Assembly (NCBI GenBank): GCA_000828835.1
Contig: AP014633.1
Span: 4,402,001-4,466,000, forward strand
DNA: 64,000 bases
Source of the DNA: Thioploca ingrica
GTDB lineage: Bacteria; Pseudomonadota; Gammaproteobacteria; Beggiatoales; Beggiatoaceae
Direction: 5' to 3'
The position numbers and the translations under genes are program-made. This document shows, in pieces, positions 26,965 to 35,129 of the stretch; position 1 is the stretch's first letter; every line of letters starts with the position of its first letter. Under the pieces are notes generated by a model. The model did not search any database. It saw only the letters and a list, made by a program, of their open reading frames with translations, and was not told the origin of the DNA.

Positions 26965-28527
26965 CTACTGGTTAAAATAAAAATCCCCTTCAAAAGCCGC
27001 ATTATACCAAGGAATTTGCGCTCCCTGAGTTCGGTTACGCACTTTGGCAAGGACTTGTTTAAATACTTCCTCTAGTTTGAGTCCGGGCGTTTCCATGACT
27101 TTTAATAATTCCTCAGTATAAATGCCATTGTCGCCATCACCATCCGCAGTCACTGATCCAGGGGCAGTAGCAAAAGCGACCACGGTACCATATGCGGCTG
27201 TCGGTGAGGCTAATCCTTGGCTGCTTTGAGAGCGGAAACTTCTCTCATAAGGACTATCACGACAAGCATCTATTATGACGATGTTCATGCGGTTGTGCGC
27301 ATTTTCCATACCCGCCAACACTCTGGCGAGGCTCACTGCTTCTAGCTCTACTTCGTTTTCATTGCGAATGTTGGCGTCAATGGGGATAAGATAGTTTTCT
27401 CCCTTAACTTGTACTCCATGACCGGCAAAATAAAATAAACCAACCCCCCCTTTGGCTGCCGCAATTTTGTCACCAAACTCATTAACAACTCGTTTCATCT
27501 CGTTTTGCCCCAGATTGGTATAAGACATCACTTCAAACGCCAACCGCCGCAATTTACTCGCCATGGCTTTGGCATCATTAATGGGGTTACGAAGTGGCGC
27601 CCGAGCATAATCGCTATTACCAATCACTAAGGCAGTGCGTTTTTCAGAAACTGAGGAAGAAAGCGGTGGTTGAAAGTGGATGGTTCTCTCCTCTGCAGTT
27701 TTGCCGGCGCTATTACGTGCTACGATTTTAATTTGATTCTTTCCTTCTCGCAGTTGAACTAGTCGCTCTAGGGAGACATCACAACCACTAGTTACGACTT
27801 CCAGTTGTCGTACCAAGTTACCCTTTTGCAGGGCATTATTGACATAAATCTGGGCATTTTCTACTAACGGGCCACTGGTTTGGAGACAGGCTTTGATCAT
27901 CACTCCTTTAGCCGTCACATTAGTTATAGTCGCAGTTGGATAAAGCCAGGTGATAATGGGCGGCTTCGTCGTCGTGGAGATTACCAGCCATTTTTTTACC
28001 TGTTTAATCCACTCTGGCCTATTTTCTTGCCATTCTTCATCTACGGCATCGCTATTTATATTTGCTTCCAATTCCAATAATAATTTAGCGATTTGATTGA
28101 ACGTAGTTGCCGATTCTCCTGCCGCCACCCACGCATCACGACGATATTCCCACTGAGGTGAGACGGCTTCCCACACCACATTGTTTTCAAATTCTAACAG
28201 TAACCGAGCGAGTTGTTGTGGTTGCTTAGCTTGCTGACATTCCTTCTCCCAACTTTTATAGCCATCACCCCAGGTTTCATCGAATGCTTCATCATTTAAA
28301 TTATTATAAAATTCAAAGAGGAGATTATTTAAATTATTGGCTGCGGTTGCGACTGATAGCGGTAATAAATTAAACAACAAAAAGGCGATGATCCATAGAA
28401 TTTGACGATATTGAAAATATTTCAGCCATTCTCTTGGTTCATTCCCAAAATAATAATCCGTATAGCGAGAAATTTCCAAAACCTCAAATAGGCCAGATTC
28501 TCTTTGGTAAATGGTATTCATGCGCAT
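26965..28527 (-). CDS. Caspase-like (C14/metacaspase) peptidase with membrane anchor
   Basis: 520 residues. A cytoplasmic N tail (1-40), then a hydrophobic segment (about 43-60) ending SVATA. A helical region with three Leu-rich LLxEFxxNxxxEA..W repeats (65-180) follows, then an Ig-like strand region (about 195-290). The peptidase domain begins RTALVIGNSDYARAPLRNP (about 296). The catalytic dyad is visible: His in LFYFAGHGVQ and Cys in IIDACRDSPY, with the C-terminal half FATAPGSVTADGDGDNGIYT. Members cleave after Arg/Lys or Asp; the specificity here is not readable. First gene of the two-protease operon. Confidence 0.9.
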   Translation of the reverse strand: MRMNTIYQRESGLFEVLEISRYTDYYFGNEPREWLKYFQYRQILWIIAFLLFNLLPLSVATAANNLNNLLFEFYNNLNDEAFDETWGDGYKSWEKECQQAKQPQQLARLLLEFENNVVWEAVSPQWEYRRDAWVAAGESATTFNQIAKLLLELEANINSDAVDEEWQENRPEWIKQVKKWLVISTTTKPPIITWLYPTATITNVTAKGVMIKACLQTSGPLVENAQIYVNNALQKGNLVRQLEVVTSGCDVSLERLVQLREGKNQIKIVARNSAGKTAEERTIHFQPPLSSSVSEKRTALVIGNSDYARAPLRNPINDAKAMASKLRRLAFEVMSYTNLGQNEMKRVVNEFGDKIAAAKGGVGLFYFAGHGVQVKGENYLIPIDANIRNENEVELEAVSLARVLAGMENAHNRMNIVIIDACRDSPYERSFRSQSSQGLASPTAAYGTVVAFATAPGSVTADGDGDNGIYTEELLKVMETPGLKLEEVFKQVLAKVRNRTQGAQIPWYNAAFEGDFYFNQ

Positions 28528-28684
28528 TGTTCTCCTTAAATTCAGAGAGTGACTACAGTTAAAAAACTTCTATAACAATAACAATATATTGATATCACAC
28601 AACCAGTCTACTACACTAGCTACCGTTATTGATATTTAAAGAGTTCTTTTTTAGGTTAGCTGGAATATTCAGGGGAAAACCACG

Positions 28685-29578
28685 ATGTTGAATTTACTTA
28701 TTCAAATTCCGGAACCCGTTTTTTTAATTTACTTCACATTGTTTTCAATCAGTTGCATGGTTATCGGGAAGTTACGGATTAATTTTGATGGCTCAACCCA
28801 GTATCAACTGCCTGAACTCACTACTTTTACCCCGTTTGAAATGGCTGCTTTACAACCCGATGAGCGAACCAGAATTATTCATATCGCTTTGTTTAATCTC
28901 TGGCATCGTCAATTCATTATTATTTCAGGTGAAGGGCGTGAGATTCAAATTGAATCCAGTTCCTCCGAGCCACCGCCAGATAAGATTGAGAAATTAATTT
29001 TCAACTTTATTAATCAAAAAGCGCGCACCCCCGCCGAATTTTTTGAAAACATCACCCTGCTTTCGCAATTAGATAAAACCATTGAGCCACTCCACCAAAA
29101 ATTAGAACAACAACATCTTCAAAAAACTTCACAACAATTACAACAAGATAAGATAGTATTCCTGGTGATATTATTCCTGATTTGGGCGAGCGGTGGAAGT
29201 ATACTTCTCCTTAATTTATACCGTGGTATGCCCGTAGGGTATCTGGTCATTTTTCTTATCTTCATAACTATAATTACCTTCCCAGTTTTGAATTTTCAAA
29301 GAACTACCCGACTAGGACAACAATATCTCCAAAAATTGATGCAACGTTATAACTCGCCAGTAATACAAAAAAATCTTGACCTAGCTTGGCAAATAGCTAT
29401 TTTTGGAAGGGACGGTATAGCCAGTCATGCGGTTTTTTCGAGATCGTTTCCAAAAACACTTGCCGGTATATTGAGTTTTGGTGAAAGTAAAAAAAGTAAA
29501 CGGGTGGGAAGATGGGGAGGGGAAGGATGTGGTGGTGGCAGTGGTGGAGGATGTGGCGGTTGTGGAGGCGGAGATTAA
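28685..29578 (+). CDS. TIGR04222-type membrane protein with Gly/Cys-rich tail
   Basis: 297 residues. Membrane segments at about 10-27, 158-175 and 183-200. Between them is a cytoplasmic region with FTPFEMAALQPDERTRIIHIALFNLWHRQ, matching what I recall of the TIGR04222 domain, and a Gln-rich helix. The last 17 residues are GCGGGSGGGCGGCGGGD, a low-complexity Gly/Cys tail as seen in that family. The stop overlaps the ATG of a radical SAM gene (TAATG), so synthesis is coupled. The tail is a plausible substrate or metal site; no modification is proven. Confidence 0.8.
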   Translation: MLNLLIQIPEPVFLIYFTLFSISCMVIGKLRINFDGSTQYQLPELTTFTPFEMAALQPDERTRIIHIALFNLWHRQFIIISGEGREIQIESSSSEPPPDKIEKLIFNFINQKARTPAEFFENITLLSQLDKTIEPLHQKLEQQHLQKTSQQLQQDKIVFLVILFLIWASGGSILLLNLYRGMPVGYLVIFLIFITIITFPVLNFQRTTRLGQQYLQKLMQRYNSPVIQKNLDLAWQIAIFGRDGIASHAVFSRSFPKTLAGILSFGESKKSKRVGRWGGEGCGGGSGGGCGGCGGGD

Positions 29579-30612
29579 TGTCTTCCCAAACCGATGTGCC
29601 AACGCATTTGCTATTGCAGTGGCATATTACTGAGCGGTGTAATTTGCGCTGTGCTCACTGTTATCAAGATGATTATGCCCGCAATGAACTGAGTTTCACT
29701 GACTTGCTTCAGGTGCTGTCTCAGTTTAAAGAATTATTGGCTATCTTTCAGCAGCGCGCCGGTCAATCCATACCCGCTCATATTACTGTCACTGGGGGTG
29801 AACCGTTCGCGCGGCAAGATTTTTTAGAGTTATTAGCCGTATTTGCTGACCATCGTTCGCTGTTTAGTTTTGCCATTTTAACCAATGGAACGTTTATTGA
29901 TGCCGCTATGGCACAACGGTTACGCCAATTAGCACCGCGGTTTGTCCAAGTCAGTATCGAAGGAACCGCCGCGACTCATGACCGTATTCGTGGCCAGGGC
30001 AATTTTGCGCAAACGGTAGAGGCCATTAAACAGTTACGCAAACAACGCCTACCTACCCTCATTTCTTTTACCGCACATCGTGATAATTATCGTGAATTTC
30101 CCGAAGTAGCTCGATTAGGACGGCAATTGGGTGTCAATCGAGTCTGGGCCGATAGAATGATTCCGTGGGGCAGTGGTTCGCAGTTACAAACGCTGACATC
30201 TCAAGAAACTAAAACGTTTTTGGAAATTATGGCCCATACCCGTGCTAAACGCACCTGGTTTAATCGTGGTACTGAAATTGCCTTGCACCGTGCTTTGCAA
30301 TTTCTCGTCGGTGGTCACCCGTATCATTGCACGGCTGGCGATAGCTTACTGACTGTACAACCTAATGGCGATCTTTATCCGTGCCGACGAATGCCCATTC
30401 GCATTGGCAACTTGATGACAACTTCTTTAGTAGAACTTTATGATAACAATGAATTTTTACACCAACTTCGCCATCCACAGCAAGTGAGTGAAGGCTGTCA
30501 ACCCTGTTGTTATGCGCACTGGTGTCGAGGCGGACTCAAATGTTTGTCATATGCGGTGACCGGAAATCCCTTTCAAGCGGATCCGGGTTGTTGGTTGAGT
30601 CAGCCGGTGTAG
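29578..30612 (+). CDS. Radical SAM/SPASM enzyme coupled to the Gly/Cys-tail protein
   Basis: 344 residues, starting at the ATG that overlaps the upstream stop; the frame is open upstream but only because of the Gly/Cys codons. The radical SAM cluster motif is CNLRCAHC within HITERCNLRCAHCYQDDYA (about 17-30). SAM-binding parts: TGGEPFARQDFLELL and ILTNGTF. The C terminus is a SPASM-like auxiliary cluster domain: YHCTAGDSLLTVQPNGDLYPC, then GCQPCCYAHWC, LKC and DPGCW. SPASM proteins mature peptides (thioether, C-C links) or act as anaerobic sulfatase-maturing enzymes. The coupling with a Cys-rich tail suggests post-translational modification of it. Confidence 0.88.
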   Translation: MSSQTDVPTHLLLQWHITERCNLRCAHCYQDDYARNELSFTDLLQVLSQFKELLAIFQQRAGQSIPAHITVTGGEPFARQDFLELLAVFADHRSLFSFAILTNGTFIDAAMAQRLRQLAPRFVQVSIEGTAATHDRIRGQGNFAQTVEAIKQLRKQRLPTLISFTAHRDNYREFPEVARLGRQLGVNRVWADRMIPWGSGSQLQTLTSQETKTFLEIMAHTRAKRTWFNRGTEIALHRALQFLVGGHPYHCTAGDSLLTVQPNGDLYPCRRMPIRIGNLMTTSLVELYDNNEFLHQLRHPQQVSEGCQPCCYAHWCRGGLKCLSYAVTGNPFQADPGCWLSQPV

Positions 30613-30677
30613 CGATAAAAGATACCTAGCTAAGCAAGCTTGGTTCAAGGCATTCCCAAACTGAGGGTGCTACTGGC

Positions 30678-30783
30678 TTTTCCTCGTTCCCACGCTCCGG
30701 CGTGGGAACGCCTAGAATTTTTATGTCAGATCCCAAACAACCGAGAGTAGCGTTCCCACGCTGGAGCATGGGAACGAGGAAAA
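30678..30783. repeat. Inverted repeat TTTCCTCGTTCCCACGCTCC ... GGAGCATGGGAACGAGGAAAA
   Basis: About 106 bp with terminal arms of about 35 bp, each itself palindromic (GTTCCCACGCTCCGGCGTGGGAAC). It has the look of a non-autonomous palindromic element common in large sulfur bacteria and cyanobacteria. It lies in the 304-bp gap between the radical SAM and antiporter genes; the rest of the gap has no other recognised feature. Confidence 0.8.
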
Positions 30784-30916
30784 CTTCTATTCTTTTTAGT
30801 TAGACCAAAAACGAGGTTCTAGAAATGAATTGGCAAGAAATAAAGAGCTAAATGTGGTGATTTAGTGACGATGGAGAAAGTGCAAATTATCAAACACACC
30901 CCTGGAGGAAAATAAG

Positions 30917-32107
30917 ATGTTAGAAAATATCTGGTTTGTTGCGGCATTGTGGATGGGACTGGCATTTATTGCTAGCCTGATTTCTATTCGCTTAGGTGTA
31001 TCGGTAGCTCTGGTAGAAATTCTGGTGGGTGTTTTCGCCGGCAATTTCCTCGGGGTCCATCAAACCACGGAATGGATTAATTTTCTTGCCATGCTGGGGA
31101 GCGGTGTCTTAACTTTTCTCGCTGGTGCAGAAATTGACCCAGTTTCTCTCAAAACCAATCTGAAAGCCAGTCTTGTGATTGGCGGCGTGTCTTTCTTCCT
31201 GCCATTTGTAGGAGTTTGGCTGTTTGCCCAGTATGTTTTAGGGTGGCCCTTGCCACAAGCACAAATCGCGGGTATCGCCCTCTCTACCACTTCCGTAGCG
31301 GTGGTTTATGCCGTCATGATTGAAGGCGGTTATGGCAACACCGCCTTGGGTAAAATGATTCTCGCCGCGTGTTTCGTTACCGACTTTGGCACAGTGCTGG
31401 CGTTGGGCATCCTCTTTGCGGATTTTAACCTCTGGTTATTAATTTTCGTCATCGTGACATCGATAACGCTATGGTATATGCCGGTCTGGACCAAATTCGT
31501 GATTACCAGTTTTGGTGCCACCAAAGTCAGTGAACCCGAAGTTAAATTCATTTTATTCGTCTTATTTTTCCTGGGTGGATTAGCAACAACGGCTAAAAGT
31601 GAAGCGGTGCTACCGGCTTATTTGGTAGGATTAGTGGTGGCCGGTGTCTTCTTACGCGACAAAACCTTGGTGATGAGGATGCGAAGCATTGCTTTTGCTG
31701 TATTTACACCCTTCTACTTCATCAAAGCGGGTTTACATGTCTCATTACCGGCTTTATGGTCGGCACTCGGTATCATTGCTGTTCTATTGGCATTAAAAGT
31801 AGTAACTAAATACCTGGGCGTTTATCCGCTGGCAAGATTCTTCAAAATGCAAAACGGTGAAGCGCATTACACGGCATTATTGATGTCAACGGGTTTAACT
31901 TTCGGGACTATTTCTGCATTATTTGGTTTAAACAACCAAATTATTGACCAGACTCAATACAGTATTTTGGTCACCGTAGTTATTTTAAGCGCAATTATTC
32001 CTACCTTAATTGCTCAGAGATATTTTCAACCCTCGCATGAGACCATGATGGCGTGGGGAAAATGGCATGAACATAACCAACCCGCTAAAATTATTACTAA
32101 CGAATGA
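30917..32107 (+). CDS. Cation:proton antiporter, CPA2/KefB-type membrane domain
   Basis: 396 residues, nearly all hydrophobic, with about 11-12 membrane helices and no C-terminal RCK/TrkA domain. Signatures: IRLGVSVALVEILVGVFAGN, FLAMLGSGVLTFLAGAEIDP, GIALSTTSVAVVYAVMIEGG, ACFVTDFGTVLALG with the transport Asp, and FYFIKAGLHVSL. Exchanges Na+ or K+ for H+ across the inner membrane. GGAGG lies 9 nt before the ATG. A UspA-type gene overlaps or immediately follows, a recurrent pairing in which the stress protein may regulate the antiporter by nucleotide binding. Confidence 0.92.
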   Translation: MLENIWFVAALWMGLAFIASLISIRLGVSVALVEILVGVFAGNFLGVHQTTEWINFLAMLGSGVLTFLAGAEIDPVSLKTNLKASLVIGGVSFFLPFVGVWLFAQYVLGWPLPQAQIAGIALSTTSVAVVYAVMIEGGYGNTALGKMILAACFVTDFGTVLALGILFADFNLWLLIFVIVTSITLWYMPVWTKFVITSFGATKVSEPEVKFILFVLFFLGGLATTAKSEAVLPAYLVGLVVAGVFLRDKTLVMRMRSIAFAVFTPFYFIKAGLHVSLPALWSALGIIAVLLALKVVTKYLGVYPLARFFKMQNGEAHYTALLMSTGLTFGTISALFGLNNQIIDQTQYSILVTVVILSAIIPTLIAQRYFQPSHETMMAWGKWHEHNQPAKIITNE

Positions 32108-32118
32108 GGAACTGCTAT

Positions 32119-32541
32119 ATGTACCAGAAAATTTTGGTTGCCTACGATGGTTCTGAAGGTTCCACGTTAGCTTTAACTAAAGCAGTGAAACTTGCGCAGC
32201 TAACTGGTGCCACTCTCGAAGCGATTTGGGTTAAGTCCAAATTACCGCACTACCCAGAAACGGTTAGTGAAATTGAGGGTGAAAGGGAAGCCGGTGAAGT
32301 TTTTTTTAACCAATTGCAAAACGAGATGGAAACGTACTCACGCCAGCTTAACTGCAATATCAAGCTAGTGGCACTTGCCGGTCATACCGCTAAAACCATT
32401 CTCAATCACGCTCTCGAAGGGTATTTTGATTTGATTGTACTAGGCCACCAGGGACATTCCAGTTTATGGGGTGTTTCCTTGGGACATACGACCGACAAAG
32501 TGAGTGAGAATGCTCATTGTAGTGTGCTCATTGTACGATAA
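32119..32541 (+). CDS. Universal stress protein (UspA family)
   Basis: About 140 residues from MYQKILVAYDGSEGS, selected because GAGGA lies 8 nt upstream; an earlier in-frame ATG (32104) overlaps the antiporter stop codon. The ATP-binding pattern GHQGHSSLWGVSLGHTTDKV (G-2x-G-9x-G-(S/T) type) then CSVLIVR mark the ATP-binding branch. Cytosolic dimer. Its tight linkage with the antiporter gene suggests a role in pH or ion homeostasis under stress. Confidence 0.92.
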   Translation: MYQKILVAYDGSEGSTLALTKAVKLAQLTGATLEAIWVKSKLPHYPETVSEIEGEREAGEVFFNQLQNEMETYSRQLNCNIKLVALAGHTAKTILNHALEGYFDLIVLGHQGHSSLWGVSLGHTTDKVSENAHCSVLIVR

Positions 32542-32567
32542 TGTGGATTTTTCCTCGTTGAAACGAG

Positions 32568-32604
32568 GTAGGGTGCATTAGGCGTCAGCCGTAACGCACC
32601 CTAC
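32568..32604. repeat. Hairpin GTAGGGTGC ... GCACCCTAC after the usp gene
   Basis: 37-bp near-perfect palindrome shortly after the usp stop codon. It could end the antiporter-usp transcript but lacks a T run. Same GGTGCG family as 21295-21360. Confidence 0.5.
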
Positions 32605-32615
32605 TTAGCCCACTG

Positions 32616-32719
32616 CCATTAAGTTAAACAGTTTGGTGTTAGGGCGAACACGCCGGTTCGCCCCTACATAGGGGATATTTTGTAGGGGCAGACTGGCGTG
32701 TCTGCCCTTAACTTAATGG
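32616..32719. repeat. MITE-like repeat with CCATTAAGTTAA ends
   Basis: Terminal inverted repeats CCATTAAGTTAA and TTAACTTAATGG enclose an internal palindrome (AGGGCGAACACGCC ... GGCGTGTCTGCCCT). The same end motif bounds 48725-48974 and occurs singly near 21270, so it defines a family of short elements. Confidence 0.65.
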
Positions 32720-32738
32720 TAGTGACCCTACACGCTGA

Positions 32739-33131
32739 TTATTGTGGTGACTTCTCTTTAAAAAGATAATAATTAGCATTCAAATAAACAGCAACTGCGT
32801 CCACTTCATCATCAAACCAGGGTTTATCTAAGTTAGTAGCACAACGTTGCACCTGTGTCTTTAAGCTCTCATAACTCTTAATCATCCGATTCTTACGAGT
32901 GTAAACACTGGTATTATGACAACGGACACAATGAGCACTATATAACTGTTTACCTTGATCAAGGATAGCTGCCTCCGGAGCAGTTGCCGCTGCTGTGGCA
33001 GTGGGTTTAGTTGCGGTTGATGACGCTTGTTCAGTGGGTGAAGTCGCCGGTTGAGTTGGTGCGGTCTCCTTTGCTAGGCTAACGGTATTAATTAACAATA
33101 AACTCACGAACAAGAGGTAGTGATTATTCAT
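32739..33131 (-). CDS. Periplasmic c-type cytochrome, monoheme
   Basis: 130 residues. Signal peptide about 1-20 (LLFVSLLLINTVSLA), an Ala/Thr/Pro-rich linker (about 21-52), then a small class I cytochrome: heme site CVRCHNT (about 68) in GKQLYSAHCVRCHNT, a candidate distal Met in NRMIKS, and a C-terminal helix DDEVDAVAVYLNANYY. The low-complexity linker suggests tethering or a flexible electron shuttle. Electron partner unknown; it is followed on the same strand by nothing obvious, and the M48 gene lies 20 bp upstream, so both may share a transcript. Confidence 0.88.
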   Translation of the reverse strand: MNNHYLLFVSLLLINTVSLAKETAPTQPATSPTEQASSTATKPTATAAATAPEAAILDQGKQLYSAHCVRCHNTSVYTRKNRMIKSYESLKTQVQRCATNLDKPWFDDEVDAVAVYLNANYYLFKEKSPQ

Positions 33132-33150
33132 TAGTTGAACTCCTTAGTAA

Positions 33151-34407
33151 TCAGGTAGAAGGTTTTAGTTTACTGGATAAATAAGCAATTCGCACCGGTG
33201 CGGGTGGATGTGAATCATAAAAAGCAGAATATAACGGATCCGGTGTTAAAGTACTGGCATTATCTTTATACAATTTAACTAACGCTTGAATCAACGTGAG
33301 CGGACTGGCTTGTTGAGCGGCAAAATCATCCGCTTCAAATTCATGCCGACGCGAGAACCAAGCTAATAATGGCTGGAGAAAAAAAGTAAATACGGGCAAA
33401 ACTAACATAAATAAAAGCAGTGCCATATAGTTCGAGGCTGTGGTTACCCCCAAACCATGATAAAACCAATCTTGTTGAATTAACCACCCCAACAGGGCTA
33501 AACCAACTAAACTTAAACTAGCTACTCCCAATAACCTTTTAGGCAAGTGTTTGCGCTTAAAATGGCCAATTTCGTGAGCTAGCACGGCTTCTATTTCGTC
33601 AGTATTTAATCCTTCTAGTAGGGTATCAAAAAACACAATCCGCTTACTATTCCCTAATCCAGTAAAATAAGCATTACCATGTCCGGAACGTTTAGAACCA
33701 TCCATAACAAAAATACCTTGGCTGGTTAGGCCGTTACGGTGTAATAAAGTTTCAATACGTTGTTTTAATTCATCATTTTCTAATGGCTTAAATTGGTTAA
33801 ACCAAGGGGCAATCAAAGTGGGATAAGCCCAAATCATCACCAGACTAAATCCTAACCAAACTATCCATACATTTAACCACCACAGCGGCCCAGTATGTGC
33901 TATTAACCACAATACGATTGTAATTAAGGGGATACCGATTAATAACATCAAGAAGAGTGATTTGAAAGTATCGATAAAAAATAACCGCGGCGTCGTGCGA
34001 TTAAAACCAAATTGGGCTTCAATCCGAAAAGTACTATAAAAGTGAGCCGGTAAATCGATTAAAGTGGACAATAATCCAAAGCTAATCAAGACAGCTACGC
34101 CAGTCCAAAGTTCTGGCCACGCCAAACTTCGCCAAGTTTGGTCAAGCAGATTCAGTAACCCACCCAGTGTCCATAACAGTAAAATGAGTACTTCAACCAG
34201 GAGCATTTGTTGTCCAAAGCGGTTTTTTGCTAAGGTATAAGTGGCCGCTTTTTGATGATCAGCTAAAGTGATTTTTTCAGTAAAAGCTTGGGGAACCGTC
34301 TGTTGATGTGAGCGAATATGCGCCATATGTCGTCTGGCTAACCAAAATTGCAAACTGGTTCCTAAGGCTAAAACCATTAAAAAAACTATCGTAAATTCGT
34401 TCATCAT
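33151..34407 (-). CDS. M48 zinc metallopeptidase, Ste24/CAAX protease 1 type
   Basis: 418 residues with about 6-7 membrane helices. Zinc motif HEIGH in VLAHEIGHFKRKH (about 275) and the third ligand in FSRRHEFEADDFAA (about 353). GSKRSGHGNAYFTGLG precedes the active site as in Ste24. Inner-membrane protease; bacterial relatives handle membrane-protein quality control, and no prenylation substrate is expected. Head-to-head with orn, about 100 bp apart. Confidence 0.93.
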   Translation of the reverse strand: MMNEFTIVFLMVLALGTSLQFWLARRHMAHIRSHQQTVPQAFTEKITLADHQKAATYTLAKNRFGQQMLLVEVLILLLWTLGGLLNLLDQTWRSLAWPELWTGVAVLISFGLLSTLIDLPAHFYSTFRIEAQFGFNRTTPRLFFIDTFKSLFLMLLIGIPLITIVLWLIAHTGPLWWLNVWIVWLGFSLVMIWAYPTLIAPWFNQFKPLENDELKQRIETLLHRNGLTSQGIFVMDGSKRSGHGNAYFTGLGNSKRIVFFDTLLEGLNTDEIEAVLAHEIGHFKRKHLPKRLLGVASLSLVGLALLGWLIQQDWFYHGLGVTTASNYMALLLFMLVLPVFTFFLQPLLAWFSRRHEFEADDFAAQQASPLTLIQALVKLYKDNASTLTPDPLYSAFYDSHPPAPVRIAYLSSKLKPST

Positions 34408-34507
34408 ATTTATCTCTTACTTAAAAATGTTACTATCATTATATTAACGTCAATTTAGAATGAAATAGTCTGCAGAGAAGTATTCTCGTAAAGGTAAAGA
34501 TTAACCT

Positions 34508-35056
34508 ATGCCACAGAATCCAAGTAATTTGATTTGGATAGATCTGGAGATGACCGGTCTTGATCCCGATCACAATACCATTATAGAAATTGCCACCCTG
34601 ATCACTAATTCGGATCTCCAAGTGATTGCTGAAGGGCCGGTATTGGCTATTCATCAAAGTGAAGCAATACTTACGACAATGGACGAGTGGAATACTCGCC
34701 AACATAATCAATCTGGTTTAATTGAACGCGTGCGAAATAGCCCATTCACCTTGGCGATGGCTGAAGAATTCACCTTGAATTTTCTTCAACAACAGGTTCC
34801 TCCCAACGCTTCACCGATGTGTGGCAATACCGTGAGTCAAGATCGACGTTTTTTATATCGTTACATGCCTAATCTAGAAAAATATTTCCATTATCGTCAT
34901 ATTGATGTCAGTACTTTAAAAGAACTGGCTAAACGTTGGTTACCCAATTTGCCTGAATTTGAAAAAGCATCCAAACATTTAGCCATGAATGATATTTATG
35001 ATTCTATTGAAGAACTCAAGTATTATCGCCAACATTTTTTCCGAATGATTCCCTGA
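34508..35056 (+). CDS. orn: Oligoribonuclease
   Basis: 182 residues, the standard length. 3'-5' exonuclease of the DEDDh class that degrades di- to penta-ribonucleotides, including the pGpG from cyclic-di-GMP turnover. Motifs: [20 protein letters not shown] (DE), [17 protein letters not shown] (Asp), [16 protein letters not shown], and [20 protein letters not shown] (late His and Asp). Precedes nnr-tsaE, a common gammaproteobacterial neighbourhood. Confidence 0.97.
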   Translation: MPQNPSNLIWIDLEMTGLDPDHNTIIEIATLITNSDLQVIAEGPVLAIHQSEAILTTMDEWNTRQHNQSGLIERVRNSPFTLAMAEEFTLNFLQQQVPPNASPMCGNTVSQDRRFLYRYMPNLEKYFHYRHIDVSTLKELAKRWLPNLPEFEKASKHLAMNDIYDSIEELKYYRQHFFRMIP

Positions 35057-35129
35057 TAAATTATTAATCACTTGATTATCAAAGTCATATTCTAACAAGT
35101 CTCTTGATAGTAAAGTAGGTAAGTCATGT

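Noticed and set aside
29512..29577. Upstream extension of the radical SAM protein (GRGRMWWWQWWRMW)
   Set aside because: This is the out-of-frame reading of the Gly/Cys codons of the preceding gene; the ATG at 29578 overlapping the stop is the sensible start.
34439..34711. 90-residue ORF antisense to orn
   Set aside because: Lies opposite a highly conserved gene, without ribosome site; a shadow frame.
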